Below, piece after piece: positions 15,476-24,660 of a DNA stretch of 43,547 nt (the first letter of the stretch is position 1; the number at the start of each line of letters is the position of its first letter). Both the position numbers and the translations under genes were made by a program. A model generated the notes under the pieces. That model saw nothing but the letters and a program-made list of their open reading frames with translations, was not told the DNA's origin and made no database searches. The stretch is from Desmonostoc geniculatum HA4340-LM1. Its GTDB lineage: Bacteria; Cyanobacteriota; Cyanobacteriia; Cyanobacteriales; Nostocaceae. The stretch is taken from NCBI GenBank assembly GCA_019359545.1, contig JAHHHB010000056.1:1-43547 (forward strand). The letters are read 5' to 3'.

Positions 15476-18400
15476 TAAAAATTCTTGGATGCGTTTAAGA
15501 AAGTCTTCTAATTCTAAGATAAATTGGTTGGTGCCTCGACGCTCTTGGTTGCGAGCTAGTTGTTCTAGGTTTTCTGCTGCCAAATGCATGGTTTTAATTC
15601 CCATATTGGCACTAGCACCTTTAATTTGATGGGCTTCTCGCGCTATTTGCTCAAAGTCTTGAGCAGCGATCGCCATTTTAATCATCTCTATACGAGGTTG
15701 AATATCGTCAACAAATATTTCTAGTAGTTCTATTTCAAATTCTGGGTTATTTTCTGAGAGTTGGTGCAAGCGTTCCCAATCAATTGGTAGCTTAACTAAA
15801 TCGACATTTGTTGTAGAAATATTTAATTCGCAGACAAAAGTTTGTTTTGGCAATATCAGCATTGCCCAACGGTCTAGAACTGCCGCTAATTTTTCCTTCA
15901 TTACTGGTTTGCTCAAATAGTCATCCATGCCCGCATCTATACACATTTGTTGGTCTTCTTTCATAGCATTAGCTGTCATAGCAATTACCACAGGACGACG
16001 ACCACTTACAAAGCAGTTTTCTTGCCAACGAAGAATTTCTTTTGTAGTTTCTAATCCATCAAGAACTGGCATTTGGCAGTCCATCAAAATTAAATCGTAG
16101 GGAATTTTTTCTAATAATTGCAAAACTTCTTGGCCATTACCGGCAACATCAGCACTGTAGCCGAGACTTTGGAGTTGCTTCAAGGCTACTTTCTGATTCA
16201 CCAAATTATCTTCTGCTAGGAGAATTCTTAATTTAGGAAAGTTAAAAATCTGGGAAGGGGACGCGGGGACGGGGAGACAGGAGGACGCGGGGACGAGGGG
16301 ACACGGGGATGCGGGGAATGTACAAGATTTCGCTGTGTCCTCTTCTTGCGTTTCTAAAATGGCCACGATCGCATCGAGAAGTCGTGATGGCTTGACAGGT
16401 TTAACCAAATAAGCCGCAAATCCGATTTTTAGCGCTCGTTGGATTTCATCGCGTTGATTAGTAGAGGTGAGCATAATCAAAGGTAACTGGGCGATCGCAC
16501 AATTCTTCTTAATTTCCTCTCCCAGAGTCATGCCATCCATTTCTGGCATCTGCATGTCAATCACTGCAATGTCATAGAAATTTTGGTGCTTGGCAGCTTG
16601 TTGAATAGCTTTCAGGGCAATAGTAGCGGAAGCAGCTTGATCTACTAGCATCCCCCAACGGGTAGCTTGATACTGAATGATTTTGCGATTAGTAGCGTTA
16701 TCATCAACTACTAACAAGCGCCGATTAGTCAGAAGTGCGCGTTCGTGTATTGAGGAAACAGGGTGAAGTTGCTTGGGAAAAGTTATTTCAAACCAAAATT
16801 TAGATCCTTTTCCCAGATAACTTTCGACGCCGATTTCTCCTCCCATCAAGCTCACCAATTGTTTGCAGATGGCTAATCCCAAACCAGTGCCGCCATACTT
16901 GCGGGTGGTGGAAGCGTCTACTTGGGTAAATGGCGTAAAGAGTTTGCATTGATCTTCAGAGGTAATGCCAAGACCTGTGTCTGCGATCGCAAAATTGATG
17001 GTGGCTGTAGTAGAAGTTTGCGATCGCACTTCTACTCGTACTATTACCTCTCCACTGCTGGTGAATTTGACGGCGTTGCTGATTAAATTCATCAGAATTT
17101 GCCGCAAACGACCAGCATCGCCTTGCAGATGGGTGGGGACGTTGGGATAAATCAAGGCGGCAATTTCTAATCCTTTGTTATGGGCTGGGGGTGCCAATAA
17201 TTCCAACACCTCTTCCACACAGGTGGATAAGTCAAAATCTAGGGTTTCTAATACCATCTCCCCAGCTTCAAGTTTGGACAAATCCAAAATTTCGTTAATT
17301 AGGCTTAATAGAGCATCTCCACTAATACGAATTGTTTCGATAAAATCCCGTTGCTCTGAATTCAGGGGAGTTTCTAACATTAAACCCGTCATCCCCAACA
17401 CAGCATTCATGGGGGTACGGATTTCGTGGCTCATGTTAGCTAAAAAAGCGCTTTTGGTTTTAGAAGCTAATTCAGCTTCGTGACGGGCAACTTCAAGCTC
17501 TCGTCGCTGTTGAGTTTCTGCATGTAACATTTGAGCTTGGGCTAAGGCGATACCTACTTGATCGGCTATTTGCCGCAAAAGATGGGTTTCAAAACTAGAC
17601 CATTGCCGAGAACTACCGCACTGATGAACAATCAATAAGCCGCAGAGTTCTTCTTTGACGAGAATGGGCACAACTAAATTGGACTTGACTCCAAATTGTT
17701 GGAGTAATTCTATGTGATTTTTTTGGGCTTCACCTAAATCCAAATCTGCAAGCCCCAAATTGCGTTTTTGACGATACTGCTGTAGATAATACTGTTGTAG
17801 ATATTCGGCTCGAAAGTAAGCATCGGTGAGCTTTTTCTCTTTGATTGTCAGCCAGCCAGAAACTACTGCTTCAACGATGGTGGTTGCAGATCCATCTAAC
17901 AAAGGCTGATAAATTAAGACTCGATCGCTATGGAGAATTTTTTGCACCTCCGTAACAGCGATTTGGAGAATTTCTTTAATTTGCAAAGACTGGCGAATCT
18001 TCAGGGTGATTTCCGTAAATAATTGCGATCGCAAGTTTTGGCGTTGGAGTTCTTCTTCTGCTTGTTTGCGCTCAATAAACTGTCCGACTTGCTCACCAAT
18101 GGAATTCATGACTTTTGCCAAATCTGAGTCAGGTTGCTGGATTTCATGGCTAAAGCAAGTAATCACACCAAGGATTTTTTTACCCCCACGAATCGGAAAA
18201 CCGAAAGCTCCATGTAGTCCAGCTTCGGCTGCGATGTTCCAGCGGACGAAATCGGGATCTTTAGCGACATCAGCAATCCAAACAGGTTCAGCACTAGCCC
18301 AAACACGACCAGGTAGCCCAATTCCTGGCGCAAAAGTGGTCTGCCGACTGAGTATTTCAAATTCCTGCATTTCTAATGATGTTTTATACCAAATATCTAA

Positions 18401-18766
18401 AAAACTCAGTATATTAACTTCCCGATCTACCATCCAAATTTCACTCAAATCCCATCCCAAACTTTCGCAGATTCCTTGGAGGATTTGCTGCATAGCTTCG
18501 TTGACTGTAGTAGACTCTGCCAAGACACGGGTTGTAGCATATTGTGCTTTTAGATGCTGTTCTGCCCGTTTGCGTAAGCGAAGCTCCTCGTAGACATCGG
18601 TGATATCAATACCTGTAGCAACAATGTATTCAACGTGACCCTCATAGTCTTGCAAAATAGTGTTAGTCCAGGCAATTAGCCGCCGACTACCATCTTTGAC
18701 AATCCAATAGTTTTCATATTTTTTTGAGCCTCCACCATTTTGCAGTTGTTGAAAAACTGCTTTCAC
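15461..18766 (-). CDS. Hybrid histidine kinase: (partial PAS)-GAF-GAF-HisKA-HATPase-REC-REC-Hpt
   Basis: 1101 residues from the GTG at 18766. The start lies inside a PAS domain; the same frame upstream of the GTG still encodes PAS sequence (see findings). GAF-like domains span ~70-230 and ~240-420. HisKA has H447 in MSHEIRTP; the ATPase has DTGLGIT and GGTGLGLAI. Two receivers follow (D737 in VIDMQMP, D896 in LMDCQMP), then Hpt with H1046 in [10 protein letters not shown]. The linker before the second receiver (~815-838, [11 protein letters not shown]...) is encoded by a G/C-rich repeat. The last five residues and the stop come from the TAATGAC array. The preceding GAF protein ends 5 bases upstream, and the two are probably fragments of one ancestral kinase. 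Confidence 0.88.
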   Translation of the reverse strand: MKAVFQQLQNGGGSKKYENYWIVKDGSRRLIAWTNTILQDYEGHVEYIVATGIDITDVYEELRLRKRAEQHLKAQYATTRVLAESTTVNEAMQQILQGICESLGWDLSEIWMVDREVNILSFLDIWYKTSLEMQEFEILSRQTTFAPGIGLPGRVWASAEPVWIADVAKDPDFVRWNIAAEAGLHGAFGFPIRGGKKILGVITCFSHEIQQPDSDLAKVMNSIGEQVGQFIERKQAEEELQRQNLRSQLFTEITLKIRQSLQIKEILQIAVTEVQKILHSDRVLIYQPLLDGSATTIVEAVVSGWLTIKEKKLTDAYFRAEYLQQYYLQQYRQKRNLGLADLDLGEAQKNHIELLQQFGVKSNLVVPILVKEELCGLLIVHQCGSSRQWSSFETHLLRQIADQVGIALAQAQMLHAETQQRRELEVARHEAELASKTKSAFLANMSHEIRTPMNAVLGMTGLMLETPLNSEQRDFIETIRISGDALLSLINEILDLSKLEAGEMVLETLDFDLSTCVEEVLELLAPPAHNKGLEIAALIYPNVPTHLQGDAGRLRQILMNLISNAVKFTSSGEVIVRVEVRSQTSTTATINFAIADTGLGITSEDQCKLFTPFTQVDASTTRKYGGTGLGLAICKQLVSLMGGEIGVESYLGKGSKFWFEITFPKQLHPVSSIHERALLTNRRLLVVDDNATNRKIIQYQATRWGMLVDQAASATIALKAIQQAAKHQNFYDIAVIDMQMPEMDGMTLGEEIKKNCAIAQLPLIMLTSTNQRDEIQRALKIGFAAYLVKPVKPSRLLDAIVAILETQEEDTAKSCTFPASPCPLVPASSCLPVPASPSQIFNFPKLRILLAEDNLVNQKVALKQLQSLGYSADVAGNGQEVLQLLEKIPYDLILMDCQMPVLDGLETTKEILRWQENCFVSGRRPVVIAMTANAMKEDQQMCIDAGMDDYLSKPVMKEKLAAVLDRWAMLILPKQTFVCELNISTTNVDLVKLPIDWERLHQLSENNPEFEIELLEIFVDDIQPRIEMIKMAIAAQDFEQIAREAHQIKGASANMGIKTMHLAAENLEQLARNQERRGTNQFILELEDFLKRIQEFLVISH
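16255..16317. repeat. GGGGACGCGG-type repeat inside a kinase linker
   Basis: Imperfect units of GGGGACGCGGGGACG and variants, translated on the minus strand as a Pro/Ala/Ser-rich linker between the two receiver domains. Confidence 0.75.
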
Positions 18767-18771
18767 CGGCT

Positions 18772-19434
18772 CTACCTGTTCCGGAAGTAGAAACAGGTTC
18801 CAGAAATGCCTGCCTCTGAAAGCGTGCCAATCAGGACTAAAATAGCCAACGCCAACCCAAATCCTTGGGCAATTCTTGTTAAAAATTGTTTGCGTGCCTT
18901 CTGTGCTTGTTTGCGTGTATCACTCGCCAAAACCAAACTTGCTAAAGTGCGCCGCATTTCTAGTTGCTTAATTACCTGGCGGCCTAGCATTCTTAATGCT
19001 TCAACTTGTTCTGGAGAGAGGTTTCTGGGTACATGGTCAACAACACAAAGTGTTCCTAATGCATATCCTTCGGGATTAGTCAAAGGTACACCAGCATAAA
19101 ACCGCACATGAGGTTCGGAGGTAACTACTGGGTTTGTGGCAAACCTTTCGTCTTGTGTGGCATCAGGCACAACAAAAACTTCCGGTTGCAAAATCGCATG
19201 GGCACAGAATGCTATATCTCTGGGTGTTTCTAGGGCATCTATACCAACTTTTGACTTGAACCACTGGCGATCGCTATCAACTAAACTGATTAATGCAATG
19301 GGAGTTCCACAAATATATGAGGCTAGACGAGTCAGATCGTCAAAAGCAGCTTCCGATGGAGTATCGAGAATCTTATACTGCAAAAGAGACTCGATTCGCT
19401 GTGTTTCGTTCTCAGGTAATGGTGCTTTCATCAT
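18772..19434 (-). CDS. GAF-domain protein with one TM helix; probable 5' part of a broken kinase gene
   Basis: 220 residues. A GAF domain spans ~20-165 ([36 protein letters not shown]). After a basic stretch, a membrane helix (~190-208, [16 protein letters not shown]) is followed by only about 15 residues of nondescript sequence and a stop. In related cyanobacterial kinases such a GAF-TM start continues into further sensor domains and a kinase. Here the next frame (starting 5 bases on) begins inside a PAS domain, so a deletion with a frame change has probably split the gene. Two ATGs in tandem (19434 and 19431) are possible starts. It could still be translated and coupled to the downstream kinase. 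Confidence 0.8.
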   Translation of the reverse strand: MMKAPLPENETQRIESLLQYKILDTPSEAAFDDLTRLASYICGTPIALISLVDSDRQWFKSKVGIDALETPRDIAFCAHAILQPEVFVVPDATQDERFATNPVVTSEPHVRFYAGVPLTNPEGYALGTLCVVDHVPRNLSPEQVEALRMLGRQVIKQLEMRRTLASLVLASDTRKQAQKARKQFLTRIAQGFGLALAILVLIGTLSEAGISGTCFYFRNR

Positions 19435-19441
19435 TGAGGAG

Positions 19442-19688
19442 TCAGAATTCAGAATTCAGAATTCAGGAATTGGGAGTTGGGAGTTGGGAGTTGGGAGTTG
19501 GGAGTTGGGAGTTAGGAGTTAGGAGTTAAAAGACTTTGATAGTCAAGTTTTATAATTTGAAGAAGATCAAAAAATCAAAAATCTATAGCACGCTTGATTT
19601 TATATTTATTCTGACTTCTGACTCCTGAATTCTGAATTCTGACTTCTGATTTCTGAATTCTGAATTCTGACTCCTGAATTCTTTTTCA
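19442..19688. repeat. TGGGAGT heptamers and GAATTCAG repeats between divergent-looking flanks
   Basis: CAGAATT units at 19443-19466 are followed by six TGGGAGT heptamers (19471-19512) and TAGGAGT units to 19527. Inverted GAATTCTGA-type units fill 19611-19680. This gene-free stretch upstream of the GAF gene is likely a repeat insertion; no promoter could be read. Confidence 0.8.
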
Positions 19689-20936
19689 TTAAAATTTGAC
19701 ACGCAACTGTCCTCTTAAAGAGTTACCGCCGTAAGCGCTTTCTCCTGTATCTTGATTGCGAACATTACTAAAGCTATAGCCCAAATCTGCTTTGATGCTA
19801 GGTGATAGCTTTACCGTACAGCGTGTTTGATAGGTATTGGCATTATCGAATTCTCCTTTAAGTCGCTGTCGTCCTAAATTAGCAGCTAGGCGACAGCGTA
19901 AGAAATTAGTAATATCTCCTTCCCAAGCCACCTCAGCGTTGTAAACTAGGAAATCTGGTGGTGAAAAATAGCCACTTGTACGTTCTAAATCGCGATCGTA
20001 ACTCCAAGTAAATAAGTTAGCTGCTAGAGAAAATTGTCCAAATTTCCGCTCTAGCCTACTAAAAGTCTGCACCTCAGAATTACCATCGTTGTAGTTACCC
20101 AAACGCAAAGAAGAAAACAAGCTAGTGTTTCGGTCAATTTGCCAGTATAAATCAGGCCCAAATCGCCAACTAGTAATTTCGTTTTCTAAAGTTCGGGCAT
20201 TGGATTTATAAGGCCCTTGTTCTAAATTCCCTGATACTACTAATAGCGATCGCAATTGGCCTGATGGCGAAACTTGCGCTGGCAAAATCGGAACGTCTAC
20301 CTTGGCATTAAGATTGATAGCTGTGGGTAAACGGTTGAAAACATCCACTCCAGCTGCTGTTTTTAGCGTCACTTGCCCAATTTTTCCTTCCCATCCAACT
20401 TGCAAAGGAAAATTGCTAACTGATTCAACACCGCGTTGCTCAAAGAAATTAAAACCTGTCTTGACAAATATTTTATTGCCATTTCTCAATCGAAACTGAA
20501 GTGTTGGTTCGATGAATAAAGTGGTTTGCCCAAAGTTGTCTGTGTCATAGCGATAATCAGTATTAATACTTTCCAAAACTACACTTGGTTTTGCTGGTTC
20601 TGTGGAAGGTTTTGGTGGACTAGAATTCTCTGGTTCTGGTGCTTTGGGTGGCGGTGGCGGTACTCGCAAATCGGGATTGAAGTTTTCAGGTGCAGCAATT
20701 AAAAATCGCTCAGGGAGAGGTTTTGCAAGTTCTAAGTAATACTGATTTGTATTTAATGGGGAAGATGAGAGAGAGTTGGGGTTTTTATCGAGTTGGGCTG
20801 CTTGTAACTCAACTTCACACAATGCCCAAATACTCACGGTGAATATGACTCCCAATTGAATCTGTAGGTAACCAAAAATATACTTAGTAAAACTATATCG
20901 ATGGATAAAGAGATAACGTCTAAAACTATCTGCCAT
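19689..20936 (-). CDS. Putative outer-membrane beta-barrel protein
   Basis: 415 residues. A hydrophobic N-terminal segment (~22-42) looks like a signal peptide with a long n-region, followed by a low-complexity Pro-rich stretch (~92-118). From ~120 on the sequence alternates polar and hydrophobic residues with many aromatic residues and ends in ...LRGQLRVKF: a C-terminal phenylalanine, as expected of Bam-inserted barrels. About ten to twelve strand-like segments are visible. I do not recognise a specific family or substrate. A terminator-like hairpin separates it from the ATPase gene upstream, so it probably has its own promoter in 20937-20964. Confidence 0.65.
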   Translation of the reverse strand: MADSFRRYLFIHRYSFTKYIFGYLQIQLGVIFTVSIWALCEVELQAAQLDKNPNSLSSSPLNTNQYYLELAKPLPERFLIAAPENFNPDLRVPPPPPKAPEPENSSPPKPSTEPAKPSVVLESINTDYRYDTDNFGQTTLFIEPTLQFRLRNGNKIFVKTGFNFFEQRGVESVSNFPLQVGWEGKIGQVTLKTAAGVDVFNRLPTAINLNAKVDVPILPAQVSPSGQLRSLLVVSGNLEQGPYKSNARTLENEITSWRFGPDLYWQIDRNTSLFSSLRLGNYNDGNSEVQTFSRLERKFGQFSLAANLFTWSYDRDLERTSGYFSPPDFLVYNAEVAWEGDITNFLRCRLAANLGRQRLKGEFDNANTYQTRCTVKLSPSIKADLGYSFSNVRNQDTGESAYGGNSLRGQLRVKF

Positions 20937-20964
20937 CAGCCGATACTGTAGTTGTATATGAATG

Positions 20965-21001
20965 AAAAACTAGCTGCCAAGGAACTTTTTGGTAGCTAGT
21001 T
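20965..21001 (-). terminator. Rho-independent terminator of the upstream ATPase gene
   Basis: On the minus strand a 13-base stem (AACTAGCTACCAA with TTGGCAGCTAGTT, one G-T pair) around an 8-base loop runs straight into TTTTT. It lies about 220 bases after the 958-residue ATPase stop codon and before the barrel gene. The rest of 20937-21218 shows no gene. Confidence 0.75.
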
Positions 21002-21218
21002 TGCGTATTCTGCTTGGATTATGATGCCCACAATATATGCTGATTTCAGCGATTTTAACATGATAAGTCTACGGATTTTTTTCAAAAATCAAACCACATC
21101 CGTAGCTGTGTAGGTTGCGTTGAGGGACGTAGCAAGATCCCTGAGAGTAACCCAATAAGCGTAATTTTGAATTTTCAATTCCATTTTCCAAAATTTAAAA
21201 TCTAAAATTCGGCGAGAA

Positions 21219-24095
21219 TCATCGCATTCCAAAGCCTGTAGCGGGGGCTAATCTACTCAACCAATCAATAACTGACGTAGATGCATCGTTAGAATGCCAT
21301 AATCTTTGGATAATAAACTGTATTCGCTCTGCTTGCGGTTGGCTCATTAACTTTAGGGCAACTTCATGCTGTCGTCTAAGTTTTTCTTCATCACTGGTTT
21401 CAATTTGCCTTAATAGCCAAAATTCCATCATAGATGAAGTGAATTGGTAATCGGTTGTTTCTAGTTGTGCAGCACGTTTAATTAAGCCCATCTCTTCTAA
21501 GTTAGTGAGGTGACGCTCATTTTGACTGAGAATTAGTTCTATATCAATCAATTCGTATTGCCGTTGTTTGAGACGACTTTGTAAATGAGATATAGCGATA
21601 AAAATTAATAAGCTTTGTTCTGCTTCATCACAAGACAACCACCAATCTTGAAAAATGTGTTTAGTAGCTTCAAGAAACTCGCCTGTAAAGTTTTCAATAG
21701 TTAAATTCTGACCACTACGCCAAAAGTTGTAAACTAAATAGCAAGCATTCTGGAGTAGCACTGGATATCCTCCCGATACTTCTTGAATCACTTGCTTTAA
21801 TTCTGTTGTTAACTTCAACTCACAAGGCATACGACCAAGTAGCTCACTTATTTCTTGCTCATTGAAAAGTCGTAGTTGCAGGTTAAGATAGTGATTATAC
21901 CAAGGTGACTTACCCGGATTATCTGTTGAAGTAATAGCATTTAAACGTTTGTTAGAAGTGAGAATAATTGAAAGATTATTTTCTTGTTTACTATGAAGAC
22001 CAAGATTCCGAAAATCGGATAGTAATATCTGCATTTCATCTTCAGTATAGTTGTCGTTAAGATAGAGAGCAGCATTATAGTCATCTAACAGCAACAAAAG
22101 AAACTTTTCTTGTTCTCCAATTTTTTCTAGAATCAAGCGAAAATTATCCCTGACTATAGATATTGAATGCAACATTTGCTCAATATCTTTGTGCAAAGGT
22201 TCATCCTCACGAATCTCATTTTCCAGAAGGCTGAAGATTTCTCTCCAAAAAGCATCACGGGTAAAAGGAACAATATCAGCACAATTAAGAGTAACAATAA
22301 TCGCTTGTTCTATATTCAGCCCATGTTGTTGCCAAGCTTGAGAAGAAGCTAATAATTGCAACAACGAAGATTTCCCTATACCTGTATTACCCCAAATAGC
22401 TAGATGAGAGCGATTGTAAATTTGATCGAATGCTGCTGCAATTATAGATTGTCGCCCGACAAAAGATGCTGGTGGAACGGGAGCGCCAACAAAAAAAGGA
22501 TTGCGTAATGTTTGTAAACTTAGCCTAATTTGTTGTTGTTCTTGTTCTAATTGAGCTTCTACTTCTGAGAGTCGCTGCCGTGTGCGTCTATTTTCTGGTT
22601 CTAGTTCTAGAGCTGTTAAGAATTGGGTTTTTGCTTGGAGAAAATTGCCTTTTTGCATGAAATCGCGCCCATTACCCAAGAGGGATTTCACAAATGCTTC
22701 TCTGTAACGCAAACTGAGATTATCTACTTTACAAATTCTGGTATAAAGTTCAACGGCTTGGCTAAATTGCTCGTCTTCTAAACAAGCAGATGCCATCCCT
22801 AATAAAGCTGGAAAGTGATTAGGGTTTATTTGTAAAACTTCCTGATATTTGACGATCGCCTCAATGACATCCCCTTGTTCCTGTAGCTCCTTTGCTTGTT
22901 GATACAAAGGGCTAATTTCTTCTGGATGCAGCCCATCTAATTCTAAAATTTCTGTACGTAGCGAGTGTCTTCTAATAAACCAGCGACGCACTATTTCCAC
23001 TATAATTTCATGAGAATAGGGGCGATCGCGGGATAATTGGGCAAGCTCTCTCTCTCTAATAAACCCGCCTGTTTTCAGAGTTTCCAATGCCTCATATAAC
23101 TCTTCAGTCAAAACCACACCGTTATCTGTGAGCAGTTTCCAAGGATCGGGGCGAGAACGTTCTTGCATTTCGGCGACGGCTGCAAACACTACCCTCTCAG
23201 CAATCGGCAATCCTTGACGAAACCATGCTAAACCGTTGTCGGCTCTTTCAATGGCTTCATCAATATTCTTGTTGACATCTTCTTGAGTAATTTTTTGCCA
23301 GTCTTTGACTTCATCTGCTTTTTTATCTCTGGCTTTCTCAAACAGAACACTACATAGGATCTGGATAAAATAAGGGTGTCCAGCACAGAGTTGCCAAATT
23401 GCGGCGATCGCTGACGGCTCATATTCTAAAATGCCTTCAGATGGTTTGGTAATCAACTGTCTGGTATGAGTTTCATCTAGCAAACCAACTTCCTTGCGGG
23501 GTGCTTGGCGAAACAAGCTGACTAAGATTTTCACATCTTCCAACCGCCGCCCGACAACTGGTATCAGACAAAATTTTGCTGGCTGGTTGGTAATCATTGA
23601 CTGGAGATGGCGAAAAAACTCCTCAGTCGTTGCTTGATCGCTGCGATCGCCAACTGTATCAAATTCATCTAATAATAAGACTGGTTTGCGATCGCCTAAA
23701 ACTTCATAAAGCTCGATAAAAAAATCCACACTGAAGACTGTTGGATCTGATTTTAGTATATCTCTGGAAGGGATTGTCACTTGGTCTTCAGACAAATTCA
23801 GGCGTCTCACGATTCCCGTTGCTAGGTGATGTAAAATATCCTCTAGCGAACCCTGACTTTGACCTTCCAAGGAAAGCGGAATGAAAACATGTTGGCTCAG
23901 ATGACTCAAAAAGTTAGGAATTTGAGCTAACAAAGAGGATTTACCTATCCGTCGCTGACCATGTAGGAGAATTACAGATGTCCCTTGAACTAAATTATCT
24001 TCAATGAACCTAAACAAGTCATCCCGCCCAAAAAACTTGTTTCTGTCATTGATTGCGGTGCCAGTAATATAAGGATTAATTAGACCTGGTGGCAT
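21219..24095 (-). CDS. STAND-like protein with two P-loop ATPase domains and a TPR-like linker
   Basis: 958 residues. First NTPase: Walker A GQRRIGKSS at 46-54, Walker B LLLDEFD (~140), then a winged-helix-like region to ~385. A helical, TPR-like part (~390-500; AIVKYQEVLQINPNHFPALLG) follows. Second NTPase (~525-960): FVGR motif, Walker A GNTGIGKSS (~565), Walker B LLLLLDDYN (~665). The second half is clearly homologous to the 444-residue protein encoded next door, down to the final W(L/V)S(R/K)L motif. Such STAND-type ATPases act as nucleotide-driven switches, often in signalling or defence. No effector domain (nuclease, TIR, protease) is visible. The promoter region carries a 21-base tandem array and an inserted element. 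Confidence 0.85.
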   Translation of the reverse strand: MPPGLINPYITGTAINDRNKFFGRDDLFRFIEDNLVQGTSVILLHGQRRIGKSSLLAQIPNFLSHLSQHVFIPLSLEGQSQGSLEDILHHLATGIVRRLNLSEDQVTIPSRDILKSDPTVFSVDFFIELYEVLGDRKPVLLLDEFDTVGDRSDQATTEEFFRHLQSMITNQPAKFCLIPVVGRRLEDVKILVSLFRQAPRKEVGLLDETHTRQLITKPSEGILEYEPSAIAAIWQLCAGHPYFIQILCSVLFEKARDKKADEVKDWQKITQEDVNKNIDEAIERADNGLAWFRQGLPIAERVVFAAVAEMQERSRPDPWKLLTDNGVVLTEELYEALETLKTGGFIRERELAQLSRDRPYSHEIIVEIVRRWFIRRHSLRTEILELDGLHPEEISPLYQQAKELQEQGDVIEAIVKYQEVLQINPNHFPALLGMASACLEDEQFSQAVELYTRICKVDNLSLRYREAFVKSLLGNGRDFMQKGNFLQAKTQFLTALELEPENRRTRQRLSEVEAQLEQEQQQIRLSLQTLRNPFFVGAPVPPASFVGRQSIIAAAFDQIYNRSHLAIWGNTGIGKSSLLQLLASSQAWQQHGLNIEQAIIVTLNCADIVPFTRDAFWREIFSLLENEIREDEPLHKDIEQMLHSISIVRDNFRLILEKIGEQEKFLLLLLDDYNAALYLNDNYTEDEMQILLSDFRNLGLHSKQENNLSIILTSNKRLNAITSTDNPGKSPWYNHYLNLQLRLFNEQEISELLGRMPCELKLTTELKQVIQEVSGGYPVLLQNACYLVYNFWRSGQNLTIENFTGEFLEATKHIFQDWWLSCDEAEQSLLIFIAISHLQSRLKQRQYELIDIELILSQNERHLTNLEEMGLIKRAAQLETTDYQFTSSMMEFWLLRQIETSDEEKLRRQHEVALKLMSQPQAERIQFIIQRLWHSNDASTSVIDWLSRLAPATGFGMR

Positions 24096-24189
24096 AGAGA
24101 CTACCTCCTAGCTTTTAGAGTTTACCTCACTCATACCAATTCTTAGCTTAAGTTGACACCTATGAGAGGTGCGAGCTTTTTTATAATTC

Positions 24190-24294
24190 AAGTCTGTAAC
24201 GGTTACTCCCAAGTCTGTAACGGTTACTCCCAAGTCTGTAACGGTTACTCCCAAGTCTGTAACGGTTACTCCCAAGTCTGTAGCGACTACTCTC
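24190..24294. repeat. Five tandem 21-base repeats
   Basis: Four identical units beginning AAGTCTGTAACGG start at 24190, 24211, 24232 and 24253. A fifth, diverged unit (AAGTCTGTAGCGACTACTCTC) starts at 24274. One more unit with the same beginning resumes at 24624 after the inserted element. The array lies 95 bases upstream of the 958-residue ATPase gene. Units are contiguous with no spacers, so this is not a CRISPR. Confidence 0.95.
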
Positions 24295-24622
24295 AGAGGT
24301 TGTTTGAAAAGTAGTTAGGTGTGATTTTAGGCACTTATTGATCCCCCCTAACCCCCCTTAAAAAGACTACGGTGTACACACAAGTGTTGAAATCATTTAC
24401 TAGTCCTCGAATTACCCCACCCTAACCCTCCCCTTATAAAGGGGAGGGAACTAGATTTTTCTTTTTCCCCCCTTTATAAGGGGGGATTAAGGGGGGTAAT
24501 ACGACTTGTGTATACACGCTTAAAAAAGGGGGAACTGGAATTAAAGTCCCCCAATTTATCGGAGGATTTAGGGGGATCTAGAAGGTTTTGTTACCTAAAA
24601 GAAGACTTTTCAAACAACCTCT
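24295..24622. mobile_element. MITE-like element inserted in the 21-base array
   Basis: Perfect 18-base inverted ends AGAGGTTGTTTGAAAAGT / ACTTTTCAAACAACCTCT bound 328 bases. The interior contains GGGGGGATTAAGGGGGG- and CCCTAACCCTCCCC-type palindromic repeats related to those at 42209-42300. No transposase. The target duplication is not clear (at most CTC). Confidence 0.8.
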
Positions 24623-24660
24623 CAAGTCTGTAGCGACTGTACTGCATCTGAATGGGAACG

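Noticed and set aside
18772..18830. Programmed -1 frameshift joining the GAF and kinase frames
   Set aside because: No X-XXY-YYZ slippery heptamer with a following structure is visible, and sensor sequence appears to be missing at the junction, so a deletion fits better.
24190..24294. Tandem repeats as a CRISPR array
   Set aside because: The 21-base units abut directly, with no spacers, and no cas genes are nearby.
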